A stretch of DNA of 64,000 nucleotides from Tethya wilhelma (GCA_964030475.1 CAXIPT010000002.1:854903-918902), one strand, 5' to 3'. Shown: positions 22,613 through 35,381, counted from the stretch's first letter. Notes: generated by a model not told the origin, from the letters alone. A program made the numbers and translations.

Positions 22613-23289
22613 AGTATGGGCTATAGTGATTGCATTATGATGGAATTTTCTAATAGCATGATGTAATGAAGATACCCGACCCTGGACATTCTTTTAGGAG
22701 CCCCCTGCTTCCTGTAAGGTATGTCTCTTCCACATAAATCTGGGAGGGGGCAGAACAAGTACAAGACCAAGAGACCAGAGATGAGTGCGCCTTTACTATG
22801 CTGAGCTGGCAAGTACAATCATGTGACCACAATAGTTTACAATGAGAGTTGATCACATGCACCAACTTGCCAGCTCCACAAAGCATACTTGTATCTTGGG
22901 GGGTGGGGGGGGTTGACCTTTGAACCCTACCAAATCAGCAGCAGGTGATTGTGAAGCATAATAGCCATATGCAGCTAGCACCTTAATAATTTATGATCAA
23001 GACCACCTTCAGAATGGTAGTAGCGCCTCATATTAGCGCTGGTCTATATTCTGCGCGCAGGAATTAAGTGCACAATATGGCTTCATTATGTCACGTAAGT
23101 TTATATGCTTATTGTGTAGGGTGAGACGATGAGAAATTTTGAATCCAACTTACAGTTTTTGAGTTACGCTTGGTCTTGGGCACCACTTCAAGCGTCAATC
23201 AAGCTTCAAGCAACAATGACAATGCAACAAATGGCATTCCAGGACTGAACACATCCTAGAATCTTTCTCCTTCAGATAACTTCTTCCCA

Positions 23290-23589
23290 TCATGAACTAT
23301 AGTTGTAAATGTTATCACAATATCTGCATTTTAAACAGACCTTTGTTGCTGGTATAGGGCCTTTCGGGGTGAAAAGTGTAACGGTTTGTGGGTGATATAA
23401 TAAATTTGGAACACCAAAACGACTGCATTGGTTATTCAAACATGACGATGTCGGAGGTGTTAGGAATTTAGTGTATGCCATTCCACTTGAATCAGATAAG
23501 GTACGGAGAGTACAATTGAAATCATAGTCATTACAAGAGGCAAATAACTTGATTATTTCAACAATGATGTCGTCTGTTAGATGGGACAA
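23290..23589 (-). pseudogene. CxC5-like cysteine-cluster fragment of a KDZ-type transposon
   Basis: The minus-strand frame encodes SSCLNNQCSRFG, then a run of LLYHPQTVTLFTPKGPIP and VCLKCRYCDNIYNYS. Two Cys pairs around a VTLFT-x-x-GP core match the Cys-cluster domains that accompany KDZ (Kyakuja-Dileera-Zisupton) transposases. No KDZ catalytic domain is seen nearby, so this is an isolated exon or fragment. The region 23600-23920 upstream has a frame with ICDQCASVISECDP that might be a preceding exon. Zinc binding is inferred. Confidence 0.5.
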
Positions 23590-24339
23590 TTAGCAATGTT
23601 TTTATGTAATACACTCATGACTCACTTGGCAACTCCTTTGGGAGGAGATGAACAGCGGATCTCAGACACTCTATCCCTTTTAAACCAAACATTTGGACAA
23701 GAAATACTTACAATTCACGTGAATTGGGATCACACTCTGATATGACACTTGCACATTGGTCACAAATCAGCCACAACTTCAGGAAAAGATTGATATGCCT
23801 CCTGTAATGCACTCTTCTTCTTGTCAAAAATATTTCACTGAGAAATAGGATCAAATTTAGGCCTTTTTCTAGACATGTCACAGCGATATTAGAATACCGT
23901 CTCAGAGTCAGTAGCACATCTCACTTCAGACAGTAGATAATTATATGAGTTGAAACACGTGCGCACCAGAGCAACCTTGCGTGGAGGCTAGGTCTACATG
24001 TGTCTAACTAAATCCACCTTGTAAGTTTGGTTGTGACTGAGCTGTAAGTGTAACGGTGAAAAAGCCTTGATCTGCCGCCTGGCAGTTGACAAACAAAATA
24101 AGTAGATCTACCAGCATATGTGATGGGTCTGGCGATAACCAATACTGGTTTGGTATTGTGATACCAAACGGATTCACTCCTCTCAGTAATTTTTCACTCA
24201 GTTATTTGTGTGAAGTGAGTGCTGGAAAAGACTCAGGATTTGTCTGTTCTATATATTTCTTCAATGGAGATTGTATGGGGTGAGCACATGCGTGCTGATG
24301 TTCTGTTTGACTTTCCTGTTTAATACCTTTTTAATTTAT

Positions 24340-24579
24340 ACAAGTAAAAAAAACATTGGAAGTGTAATGAGACACAGGAAAGTAAACAAGATGGAATGGC
24401 TGTTTGAGTGTGTGCAGGATTCTTCCTGTGTGGGCTGCATGTAGTACTCATGTTGAGTCCCTCACGTTGCCCATAGGAATAATTCTTTACACACTCAAAC
24501 AGCCATTCCATCTTGTTTACTTTCTTTTAACGATTTAACCATTCCTATGTCTCAATACATTTCCATTTTTTTTACTTGT
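24340..24579. mobile_element. fold-back MITE, copy 1
   Basis: The left arm runs from ACAAGTAAAAAAAACATTGG to ACAAGATGGAATGGCTGTTT. The right arm is its reverse complement, from AAACAGCCATTCCATCTTGT to TTTTTACTTGT. The loop is about 80 bp (TAGTACTCATGTTGAGTC). A second copy lies at 59162-59366. There is no coding capacity. The AT-rich long inverted ends suggest a non-autonomous DNA element. Confidence 0.85.
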
Positions 24580-25359
24580 TTGTTCTCATTTTTTTATAAT
24601 TCTACGAATCATATTTGAGTTTGGTAGCTACTTGTACACTATCCGCAGGGACATTATATATAGCTTATATAATTTTTGCTATCAGCATGGCAGTATAAAA
24701 GTGCTGAAAGCATCTCAGGAGGCTGGAGCTGTTTCTTACAAATTTATTGGCTTTTCTCATCTTCTTATAGTCACAACTACACATAAGTGTAACAAAGTAT
24801 TCACCTCGTAAATCTTGAATTCCAAATAACGCACACTTGTCTATCTGAAAAAGGATCGTCATTTTGAATTTTCAAGTAGCTTATGAATTATGCATGAGTG
24901 TAGATATTAATGGCTGCCGTACAGAGAAGGCGCTTTTCGCCTTTGTATCTACCAATATGAGAGACATAAAAAAAAAACGATGCCAAAAAGGACCTGAACA
25001 CAAACAAACCCAGGCAAAAAAGTCTTGCAAGCTATAATGCAAGATCTTGCAAGAATTGCAAGTTTTCAATTGTCCTCTCCAAGACAATTGAAAATGATCA
25101 GACTGAATCCGTTACAGTTCAGTCCGTTCGATGTGCACAATTCAGTCACCAAAGCATAATCCATTGCTGGACTAGTAATGCAGTGCTGCTCTCCATCGAG
25201 TACACACCCAACGCATCACATGTATCTGGACTTTGCACCTTACTCTTGAGAGCCAACTGACAAAAATCAAGAAACCTATACACGTTGAAAATACAAAAAT
25301 TAGCAAAAATGTTATATTTGTGTATAATAACTTGGTTACCTTTGGGGCATGCTTTTGAT

Positions 25360-26830
25360 TCAACATTTCTTAAACTCGTCTAATACTTCAGCTGTAGCAA
25401 AGGCTGGAAATTCCTTTTCTGCTTCACACCATGATGACACTCCAGTTTCTAATACAAACATTTCTTGTACTTCCTTCATCCTCTTTATGTCTTTGCATTC
25501 TGTAATCATTTCTGGAATCGACATCTCCTCTTCCACAACTCCTCCTAGTACCGTCTTCGTCATCTCCATATCCAGCCCTCTCATTGCTTTAAAGTTGCTT
25601 GCTGTATAATACAAAATACACACATATTTATACAATAATTATTTCTTTCAGATTATTTCGAAGTTACCTTTCAATTCCAATATCATTCCAAGAGAGCCTT
25701 TCTTTATCTTTTGTCCTTTCAGTACTTCGTCACCGTAGAGCTCAAAAACTCTTTTGACAAGAGTGAATTGCTCACAAGGTAGAGAGGCCATGCATCATTC
25801 ACCTATAATAGTCACCATGTGTACATCAATACACATGCATGTAACTAAGTTAGCAATAGAAGTTTAAAATAGCTTTTATACCTCATCCATCAACAATCCT
25901 GCACAGCAACCTCTCCACATCTTCGGCTTCTCTGGTGTTGGCTCAGTTAGTTGTGTGTCAGTAATGTTGTAGAGGCAGTTTTGACAGAATTGAATCTAAG
26001 ATACAAACATCCAGAATGAAAACTAGCTCATGCATGGATGCTTGTAGTTGTTCTAAATATTCATTGGATGCATTAGCTATAATTTACACACAATATCATG
26101 TGCATGAGTATTATATATAATACCTTCTCCCAGTGACTCATTATGTGTTGAAGTGATGTAGCTTTGTTGTGTCTTGAAGCCAACCTGTAAGCTTCCTCGT
26201 TGTTTAGACAGAGACTAGTCGTGTTCTAAATGCAGCAGGGGGGTCCTCAAGTTCATCATCACACAAGGATTGCAGTGCAGCTCGTGAATGGTTTCCTCCA
26301 AGTGTTTCATATAAGTAGGACTCCTTCGTTTCATCAAACTTTTCACCTAGTACAATCACAACAAAAAAAAACACCTTGCATGTATGAACTTGTAAAGTCA
26401 GTAATGTTTACAATTACATGTGCACATGATTATACCTTTATCCCAAACAACCAAGCCTACAATTGGAGCAGAGGGTTAGCCTTCATTGCTTTCTTCAACT
26501 CCTACACACGAGAATCTTTAGCTGTCCTTAGCAAGCGATTTGAAGGAGGCTCTTTCAGGCAAGTTATTGGTAGTGTATGGTATCCTATATAGAGGTACAA
26601 TGTCACGTATAATACGCAATTGTACTACTAGATAAGCACAATGAATGAACGTTAAATAGCATCATCAAGTTCTTTCTCCTTCTGAACTGAACAAACATCA
26701 GTGTCCTCTTGGTAACTGGCTGGGTGTCTTCTCTGTCAGAGGTCTGAGTATAATACAAGGATCATAAGGAACCACTTTGTAAGAGCCGCTATCGGATGAT
26801 GGCAGCACCAAACTAGAAGAAACCACACAC
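25360..26830 (-). pseudogene. spliced gene of unknown function, lightly damaged
   Basis: Exon-like blocks bounded by AG and GT on the minus strand include YKVVPYDPCIILRPLTEKTP (about 26800), ELKKAMKANPLLQL-stop-AWLFGIK (about 26495-26430), YETLGGNHSRAALQSL (26348-26235), EEAYRLASRHNKATSLQHI (about 26210-26130, shifted one base), IQFCQNCLYNITDTQ (25994-25880), LPCEQFTLVKRVFELYGDEV (about 25795-25670) and TKTVLGGVVEEEMSIPEMIT (25600-25360). The GGNHSRAALQ block vaguely resembles ParB-type folds, but I would not assign a function. It lies downstream of, and may be the 3' half of, the intact spliced gene at 27402-30998. One stop and one frameshift are seen. Confidence 0.45.
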
Positions 26831-27242
26831 ACAACCCCTAATAAATAAAAAAGCAGCAACCTACAAGATAACTGTTCACTTAACCTTTTCTAGAAAACTT
26901 TGATTCCCAATAAAAGATGCAAGACAATTATTTGTTTACCATGAAAATCTTTAGTAACGAACACATTCACCGAGAGCACCCACATTGTCAACAAAATCAA
27001 ACACCCAGTCAACCTATTAGGATACTTGCAACACAAAAAATATAATCTACCTTGTGGTGTGCACATCATATTATACAAACTGCAAAGCACTGTGACAGTA
27101 TATCGGCATGACAATGAGACAAACTACGTATTTTAGGTATGATCTTTCACNAGAGAAAGAGCTAAATAGTAGCTTTAGAAGCCTTTTAGTGCTAAGCGCT
27201 CAGTTTTTGCAGAGTTATTCGCGTGAATATTTGTATTGCGTT

Positions 27243-27295
27243 AATGGGCCATCCGTGCCATTCCTGTGTACCCAGTACTACCGTACTGGGAATAT
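27243..27295 (+). repeat. 53-bp hairpin repeat, copy 1
   Basis: The segment from AATGGGCCATCCGTGCCATT through CCCAGTACTACCGTACTGGG to AATAT is identical to 52160-52212. It contains an 8-bp stem (CCCAGTAC/GTACTGGG) with a TACC loop. It lies 92 bp right of the N at 27151. Confidence 0.85.
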
Positions 27296-27401
27296 TATTT
27301 TGGGTGATAATAGTAAATGCATGACAATTTTACCTGAACTCCAGGGAAAAGGTGTGTAACCACTAGGAACACATCTCAAGCGAAGCCGATTCACTGCATC
27401 A

Positions 27402-30400
27402 TCAAATGTAGCCCCACTTTTGGTCCATGACAGAATTTAGATTTTCGCTCACCCAAGCAGTAGGAGCCTCAGCCATAACAGAACCATTAGGAAGTTCTGA
27501 AAAATACCAACATGTTAAAGGATTGCTTAATTATTACATATACACTAATACTTACCAATAAGTGTTAACATTTTTTCCATTTGACTGACAGAAGTGGAAT
27601 AGAATGTTTTCCTGGCATCAGAACGAATCCTTAAGACAGACAAAGGGCGTGTGAAACCTTTGCTCCGAAACACGTTGTACTCCCCATTGCTAACAAAGCC
27701 TACATGCATTGCAAATATAGAGCAAAATAAAAAGAAGCAGCAGCTGTGTGTGTGTGCGCGCCTGTGTGTGTGACACTGTGCATATAATATTCTTACCAAG
27801 AACTTTCATATTCCGTTTGTTCATCTCTGTAATTATAGAGTTGATGTGTGCTCTAGCTTTAGATTCACTAAGACTGTGGTAAGGGATACAACTTATTGGA
27901 ATTGCATATGGCTTTTTATTTCGTTGAGATGAGCTGATCATTGTGACTAAAACATGGGTTGCTACTTTCCTTTGATGCCTGGAAACTCCTCGAATGAATG
28001 TCGTCAGTTGCTCACTGACTTTGGTGAGACGTACAGCTATGTTCCGTACAACAAAGTCAGTTGAAGGGTCATTAAACAGATCTTGTAGAGTACCAATCTC
28101 CACATAGATTGCACGGCCAGAATCACTTAGTCGTTGTAGCTCATCCACTTCCCATGACAATGTGAACAAATCTTTATCGGAAACTTTCTTGCCTGACTTC
28201 ATTTTTTCACTCAACAATGCACTTTTTTCTTTGAGTGCTACATAAATATATGCATGGTGAGGTAGATTCACACACATAATTATCAATGATATAATATTAT
28301 AAACAAAATATTTTATTATAGGTTAGCATAAAATTATTATTGTGCATCACATGATATTGTCATTAAAATGCATCCATGCATGTTCGATTACCTGATAGAC
28401 AAAAGTAAGATCTTTTTCCAGGGAGGAACTGATCCTTGCCAAGTCAATAGCCGTCAAACTTCTCTCATGAGAATCCGTGAGGTTACGAACTATTCCTTTA
28501 ACAAGCTGTAAATAAGCAATATATTCCTTATATTTTTTCTGCAACTCCCCATCAGCCAAGTCAATATCGCCAGCCCATTCAAGTCTCGTAGATTCCATCA
28601 GACCTGACACCACATCACACCCATCTGACTTGATCCACCATTCTTCATTGGGCATTCTTTTGGCAATGTCATCTAGCATTTGAATCTAAAATTTTGCATA
28701 AATTTAAAGTATAATTTAGCAAATACTGATTATGCATGTTACTTATACCTGGATTCCTGCACTAGTTGTAAATGGACTCTTGGCAATACCACGCTGAATA
28801 GTACGGGCTGAGACAGCAGGAATGTTTACTCGTGCCTATACACAAGGTGAAAGTGGATCAGTGGCAAACTAGCTAGAGTAGTAAGAACACTAATAATTGG
28901 CACACATGTGTGTAAATAATTAGTCTATTGTTATAGTATAATTATGTGTTGTCAATCAGTAACAAGTACAGTATTATAGTACATGTATGATTATTTGTTC
29001 ATATATTTTAGGTTCTGACATTATACCCAGTACAGTAGTACTAGGTAGGGTATATATATATAGGAATGGCACGGTTAATATTCACACAAGTAATGGGTCT
29101 ATGGATTGAAGTTGACAATGTGCTCTACTCATGTTAAGATATGCTGTACTCACATGTTCGATTTCCCTTGATTTTGACAAACTAGAAGCACTTCCTTGTC
29201 CTGTGGACACCACTCTCCACATATGACCACTGAAAAGGTTCAGCCATTTATTACCGAAAAGGCTGTACATAGACTCAAACCACTGTAGTAAGTCCGGTGG
29301 GCATTTGACCTACATATTATTCACATGACATAGAGAAAGAAAACCATTATTGTGTACAAATACGAGCAGCTGTTCAGCACATGAATTATTCTAGATAATG
29401 CACACCAGAAGAGTAGGTGCGGTCTCGAAGCTAAGCGCTAATGCTCAAAGAAGCACAAATCTCACATCTAAACAACTACAGCATTTTGTATATCAAAAAT
29501 AATTTTTTACAAGATCATCCAGAATTATGAGTGTAGTTAAGTACCATCAATTTTGTCACTAGAGCTGTCTTCCTTGAGATGGGACAGACAGACAGACAAA
29601 CAAAACGACTACTGTAACCCTTGCTGAGCATGTGCACCAAGGGTTAAATAAATATCGCTCACACTCGCCCCCAAATGTCGTAGGCATTTACTAGTTTATA
29701 TGTGTGTAGCACGTGCATGCATATGTACATGATATGCAAGCTATAGTGAAAACAGCACTGTAAAAACATGTACATTCACTGCCATACCTGATCAATACGA
29801 TTGGCGTTAAAGAAGTTAGTACAATGCTCCAAAAGGGCTGTGACTAGTCGTTTGGATGGAATCAACGAGTCAGACCCATCAGCTCGCATCGTCCCAAATC
29901 CTTTTGCTAAGGAATAGATAATATTACTTCTCTGTGATTCCTTCAGCTGCTTCAAACTGTCATATGACAACTGTAGGTAGTCTTCAGGTATTTCAAGGCC
30001 TTCTTTGGCACAATATCCAGAAAACAATTCACCCAAAAGTTGCAGCATTGATTTGGGATCAAGCTCCTGGATCTGTTGTACACATAGCTGCATTCTGTCA
30101 ACAGTTTTGATAGGAATTGAGCTCCCACTCATCAAATCAGTTGACGGACTGGATGACACACTGAGTGAGACAGGAGCCGAAGTGTCCGTTGGGATTTGAG
30201 TGGATGCTTGAGCCGAAGTGCCCGTTGGGATTTGGGTGGATGTTTGAGCCAAAGTATCCGTTGGGGTTTGGGTGGATGTGTTAGCACTAAGTCTTGCTTC
30301 TTTCTTCTGGAAACTTGTTTCAGCAATAGCTGGACTGCCATACTCCTTTGCCAAATGTTCCATAACATGTAAACGACATGCACCACCTAATTGATTGAGG

Positions 30401-30998
30401 GATGAAGACAGCCATGCATGGTTAACTCAACATAGTTACAGTTTACAAACATATAGACATCTGTAGCTGTGCAACTATAATCATTATTTTGGTAAAGAAG
30501 AGCTATTTTGCAACTTAACTTGCTCTAGAGACCCTGCCCTTTCACCGAAGGAAAAAAGGACTTCTGGAATATTAGCTGCTTTAGACTTCCTATGTAATTT
30601 TTTGACCTTGTTTCATAAGTTGAACATTAATGTTTATATTACCAGTTAGGCAAAACTTATAACTAAAAATTATGTTTGAGGCCGAAGTAACATCAGTATG
30701 AAGAGCAGCGGCTAAATTAGAGTCTATTAATTGGCTCACCTGATCTCACAGTTTGACACATGTGTTTTAGAAACTTAGAGGCACCTGCCCACAGCCTTGT
30801 ATTATGTGTACCCTTTGTACTAGTGGGCCATTTGTCTGGCTCACAATGGAGTAAAACGAAAGTTGTGAGAGCTAAATCCTCCTTCATTGACCAGGCTGAA
30901 ACAGGTGGATACAGATCCCTTTTTGCAGACGGCTTGTTGGGTGTTATCCCCGTTGGGGAATATATTCGCTTACTTGGCTGTGGTGGGGTTGATTCCAT
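27402..30998 (-). CDS. intact-looking eight-exon gene, unrecognised protein
   Basis: Eight minus-strand exons join in frame with GT-AG introns: about 30998-30742, 30389-29789, 29309-29152, 28838-28752, 28688-28392, 28240-27798, 27699-27557 and 27497-27402. The exon 1/2 join gives TVRSGGACRLHV across the junction. The product is about 650-690 residues. Exon 1 is Ser/Pro/Lys-rich, then LWAGASKFLKHM. Exon 2 has three 11-residue repeats of the STQIPTGTSAQ type. Exon 5 contains EEWWIKSDGCDVV and TRLEWAGDIDLADGELQKKY. Exons 6-7 include KPYAIPISCIPYHSL and GFVSNGEYNVFRSKGFTRP. I know similar predicted proteins from cnidarians but no function. The last exon may be shifted: another frame there reads SGATFDDAVNRLRLRC. 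If so, the gene continues into 26830-25360. An alternative ATG lies at 31034. Confidence 0.65.
29022..29078 (-). repeat. diverged hairpin repeat, copy 3
   Basis: Read on the minus strand this gives CCGTGCCATTCCTATATATA, then ACCTAGTACTACTGTACTGG, a diverged form of the 53-bp hairpin repeat at 27243 and 52160. It lies in the intron between exons 3 and 4 of the spliced minus-strand gene. Confidence 0.65.
29389..29646. repeat. dispersed repeat family A, partial copy 3
   Basis: The order TCTAGATAATGCACACC, GAAGCTAAGCGCT, AAGAAGCACAAA, ACTACAGCATTTTG, GACAGACAGACA, AAAACGACTACTG and GAGCATGTGCACC matches the second half of the copies at 6715 and 46366. It sits in the second intron of the minus-strand gene. 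Confidence 0.65.
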
Positions 30999-31074
30999 GG
31001 CACAAGAACTGTCAGATCGATCGATCGAGTACACGTACGTTCATTCAATACTCACGTGATATGCATGAGCCATC

Positions 31075-31167
31075 ATGGTTCAAAGTTCAACTATGTTAGG
31101 AATGTTCATGCCGCGCCATGCCGTTGGACATTATTACTTCACCTTTTGACCCTGTCGAACCTCCTCT
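31075..31167 (+). repeat. 93-bp repeat R1, copy 2, upstream of the spliced gene
   Basis: This is a near-identical copy of 22082-22174. It lies about 80 bp upstream of the predicted start of the eight-exon minus-strand gene and about 90 bp before a plus-strand exon at 31260. That position suits a bidirectional promoter. TCACGTG is found at 31052. Confidence 0.8.
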
Positions 31168-31259
31168 GGTGTAAACGGGGCTTATGTACACGCTTAAAGT
31201 TATACCTTCATTTACATAAGCTGTGCATTTCACTATTTGTTTTGATTTCTATCGTGTAG

Positions 31260-31507
31260 ATATATTGCCTGGACACCAATGTGGCGTCATATGCCCTTGA
31301 TGGGCACTTGGCCAATGAGGATATTCGCAACCTCAACCTGTTGCCAGGGTATCAACACCTTTTTCAATCTTTAGAAACGGATAGTAGTTCGCATCCAGCA
31401 CTATTGAAGCGGATAGAATTTGTTCGGAACACTTATGACTGGGTTCAGTCCCTGAATAGGTCCGGAATTTGTGTTGCCTTAACCAAGACCTCGAAATGGC
31501 TCATGGC
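31260..31507 (+). CDS. orphan internal exon, unknown protein
   Basis: An open block preceded by an AG (GTGTAG) and followed by a consensus donor (GGC|GTAAGTG) encodes about 82 residues, including YCLDTNVASYALDGHLANED, LLPGYQHLFQSLETD and KRIEFVRNTYDWVQSLNRSG. The splice sites and amino-acid make-up suggest a real exon. No partner exon was found with confidence on either side before the OTU remnant at 32.3 kb. Function is unknown. It lies head to head with the eight-exon gene across repeat R1. Confidence 0.5.
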
Positions 31508-32320
31508 GTAAGTGATCAAATAACAAAGTTGGTCCAAGTATATAGCAGTATATTATGTTATTAGTTTTTGTCTCAATATTTATGTTCTGGTGATTAAAGG
31601 CACTGTGTCACTGTATATGTAGACAGAAAGTTACTAATAAATTTCAAACATGAGTTTAAAACCTTACAGTTTAAACTCTGCTTACTTGAGGTATATACTA
31701 GATTTGTAATAACAACTGACCGCATTGTTCTATTATGCAAGTAATAATAGCTGCACAATATGCAGCGCTACATGTATTAAGCATTCCGATTTTTGTGGGC
31801 CAGGAAACACAACATCCCGTTAACTATTAAATTATAGTGACACGGTTCCTTAAAGGTGCAGTCGCACAGAAGTAATTATAGCGCCATTTTTTTTTTAAAT
31901 TCTGGGCCATCAAAAACTCAATCTGGTTGAAATACGTCATTGGAATGTAATAATTTCCCACAGTTAGGGAGAATCGCATATTATTTATCCACGTGTTTGC
32001 AATCGAGAACGCGTAGATTTAGCGTTGAAAACCGGTGCAGTTAGGAAAAAAAGTAGCTGGGTAAGCTAGCAAACTAGCACGAACAGTAAAGCTAGAGCTT
32101 TTCATGAGTGTTGCTGACACCTCTCAGCATTTCACCCCAGTTCCATCATTGTTAGTGTGTATGGCATTCGTGAAGTGAACAGGCTGAGAGAAAAGTTCAG
32201 AAACGATCTACCTCAGTATCCCATACCACCTCAGCCTAGAAAGTGTAAACTGGGTATAGCAATGTGGTCGTAGCATCAAAGGGTAGAAAAATTGTAAAGA
32301 TGGCAGATAGCTCGTAGGAA

Positions 32321-33120
32321 GTGCAATTGTCCCGACACAACAACAACAGTGACTCCATGATTATGAGCCCAACAGACTTGCAGCTTGGTGTGTGGCCTTT
32401 TAGTTACAATCCTGTCAGTGCAGACTGGCAGTGCAGTGTGTGTGTCCAACTGGAATTTACATTTAGGCGTGCAAGTACTATCATACCAGGTGATCCAACT
32501 CTTGCTCTGGGACGCCCTGACACTAGAACCCTTCTTAACACTAGACAGGATGGGAATTGTCTCTTTAAGGCTTTTTCTCATCTAATTATGGGGTCTCGGA
32601 CCCAATATAGTAAAATACAAAATGCAATAACTACCCACATGGAAGCAAATAATGATTTGTTCATGTCCAGTTACTACTAAGGCATGGTTCGCATATTAAG
32701 GACCTAATTAAAACATAAACCAAACTATTTCAGTAAAAGAACCACTTTAAGATTCCAAACTCTGAGTTCTAAATCATGGATTTACAATGTCCAAACAAAG
32801 TTTGATAGTCATGTGACCTCAAATAATTGCCTAATTAAGTTTTTATTCTTTTTAACTCGTGGTTGCCATACCCCATATTTGGGTTTTGTGTTAATTAAGC
32901 GAATTAATGGGAAGGGATGGAGAGTGGGGGACTGCCGTAGAGATGTTGGCACTGGCTCATTTGCTCAACATGCGCATCTTTTCACATTGTGGGCAAAATG
33001 CAACGTCACTCTCCTAGCCATGTAGATCCCTCACTGATGGCCCATGAAAGTGATTCAGATTGTGCCATATTTGTTTGCCATACTGTTGATCACTTCAAAG
33101 TAGTTTGAGATTGTATCATA
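32321..33120 (+). pseudogene. OTU-type cysteine protease domain, decayed
   Basis: The first frame reads GVWPFSYNPVSADWQC, then RQDGNCLFKAFSHLIMGS; the DGNCLF block carries the catalytic Cys of OTU deubiquitinase-like proteases. After a broken stretch, a later frame at about 33010-33105 reads SDSDCAIFVCHTVDHFKVV, where HF is the expected catalytic His position. The central helices (about 32690-32990) are shifted or replaced. OTU domains are frequent in animal transposon polyproteins, so this is probably a transposon remnant and not a cellular deubiquitinase. A Pro/Arg-rich tail-like frame follows at 33150-33555. Confidence 0.6.
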
Positions 33121-35113
33121 AATATTACAGAAAAGGACCTTGACGACTTACTAGAGAGGGTATCGTTGATGTCAGAAGAGTCATCATTGCCTCCACCTCC
33201 TAGATTTGTTGGTCCTCTGGTTGTAGGAACACCACCGCCGATTCCAGTAGTACCGCCTTCCATGGTTCACCATGTATGCCTACAATAGCCAAACCTTCAA
33301 GTCCACATCCCTTACCAACTGGGCCTCATCCATTCCTACAACAATTAATCCTGGTCCGCTCCGCATGATCCACTCCTACGGCCACCTCCCAGGTTTCACT
33401 CAAGGACACCACACCACAGTCTTCGATTTCCTCATATGAAAACAGGATACAGACAGTGACAACCACACCAAATAGGCCTTGCTCTAGGCCTAGGCCGAGA
33501 CCGGGAGGACCAACTCCAAATAATACGAACAAGCCCTTCTTTGTCTTAAGCATAATATAATATATATATACACGAAACTACTGTATTTTACACACACTTA
33601 ATTTACTAGCAAGCATTACGCATTACATAATTTGAATTTCATTGACCACTATAGGTTCACATTCATGGAGGCAAGTCTACTTTCGGCATACCCAGAGGCT
33701 GGGAATTCTGAGAATCATACCTACAAATTGGTATCCTTGACTGATCTGGACAGAAATTATTTATCATTTATCTTCTAAGTGAGAAATTTTGTAAACACTT
33801 TCAGTTTGTTTTCTAGCTAGCTATCTCTGCCATTTCTGATCGTCTAATTGATTCTTATTATAGCTAGAGTATTCTTTTGTTGTTATATTGATCATTCTGA
33901 TTTCAAAATAATAGTTTTTCTTGTTCCTGAAGCTCTCAGTATCATAGCTTAGAGGCAATCATCAGAAACATGAGAAAGTGGCTAGTGTCACGAGATACAT
34001 TCATTGGGAATTGCAGAAGCATTAGAAGCATAGTATTGTGTCCTGACCCAAAAAGGGGTGGGGTTTCTTGAAGTTCTGTAATAGATAGCAAGATAGAGCA
34101 TGCCAGCTGGTATACTGCTCCTAGCAGTGTGTTTTCAACAGTTGCAACATATCCTCGTAGGCTTCTTGTAATATAGTATTTCAGCTTGTATACACAAGTA
34201 AATAAACAAGTGTAGTGTACACGAAGAAATGTGCCAATTTGAATATGCATACTCCAATAGTGATACAGACATAAAATAATACACTTTTTCTTAAACATTA
34301 TGATTGCACAAAAGATGATAGACACAATTTCTCTCTCTCCATGTACATTTGCATACTTCATATGAGCCAAAAACAACTTGTTCCTCAGAATAACTGCTTC
34401 ATTGCATAGATTTAGAACACACACTAACACAGTCACCATTTCTATTTCTGTTCTCTCTTTCATGTCTCAATTTCGGCACATGACTACTTCATTTTTTATA
34501 CCCAACTCTTGCCCAGCAGTCCACTTTAAGTTACCTGTCTGTTATAATTTACTCCATTGCTTAGCCAACTGATTAGTAGAAACATTGCTGGACATGACAC
34601 CGACTTCCTGTTTAAACGGAAAATTGCTCTCGTAGGATTTTTGGTGTTCATTCGCAAGAATGCTTTTTTTACGTAAAATAAGGGCTTGTGGTGAAAGTTG
34701 GGCGCCAAGACTGAAGAAGAATGTTTGCAGAAGAGATGTGAGTCAGAAAAACGCTTCCTCAGTTACATATTTCCCCCAATACACAAAGGTATTAATTAAA
34801 TAGCTGTTGATACACCACACTTTAAAGTTTTGGTGTCATGTGTGGGGCAGGAGCATCATCATGGCCACATTGTAATACCTTTAAGCAAAAATGAGGATCA
34901 CTAGGACTATTTTCTAGAGTGTCATATTTTGTAAGAATATTGTATTTATTATTAAGATATTGGAATTTTGGTCCCTGAAATATTGTTTGGCAGATACAGG
35001 GCAAAATATAGCCGTTTCTAAATATTGCACACCTATTTATATATGCGTATTGCTTATATCTTACAAACGAACGGTAGGTACCCAAATTTCCAGGCAGATC
35101 TGATATCTTACAG
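33121..35113. other. stretch without a recognised gene
   Basis: The first 430 bp hold proline- and arginine-rich frames (for example RPCSRPRPRPGGPTP near 33475) that may be the decayed tail of the OTU-like protein. At 33942-34463 a minus-strand frame of 173 codons shows no motif that I trust. At 35017-35033 the dispersed motif TCTAAATATTGCACACC occurs, with weak inverted similarity around it. Confidence 0.45.
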
Positions 35114-35168
35114 TTAAACGAGGAGGTGGAGTTTATTACACGATTACAAACGCTTCCGGAGTTTCGGG

Positions 35169-35176
35169 TATAAAAG
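35169..35176 (+). promoter_or_regulatory. TATA box in left terminal repeat
   Basis: TATAAAAG sits about 50 bp inside the left end and about 210 bp upstream of the ATG of the plus-strand gene. The same block, inverted, lies at 39061-39068 in the right end. Confidence 0.55.
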
Positions 35177-35381
35177 GCGCTGCCCAGGGCATGCACTTTG
35201 ACCCCAGCGGGAAAGATTGAAAAATCGATGAAGAAGCTCTTTCCACAGCTGCGTCCATTTCTCATGAAAAATGCTTATCTCCATACATACACACTACAAA
35301 ACATGCGCAAAAAACGGGCGGGATATAACAGATGGTTTGAAAACAAAATTTAGCTGCTGTTAACAAACAAAATTTGATGGC

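Noticed and set aside
33942..34463. 173-codon minus-strand open frame, hydrophobic in parts, resembling a membrane protein
   Set aside because: No consistent transmembrane spacing, family motif, splice context or neighbouring exon. AT-rich DNA of this size yields such frames by chance.
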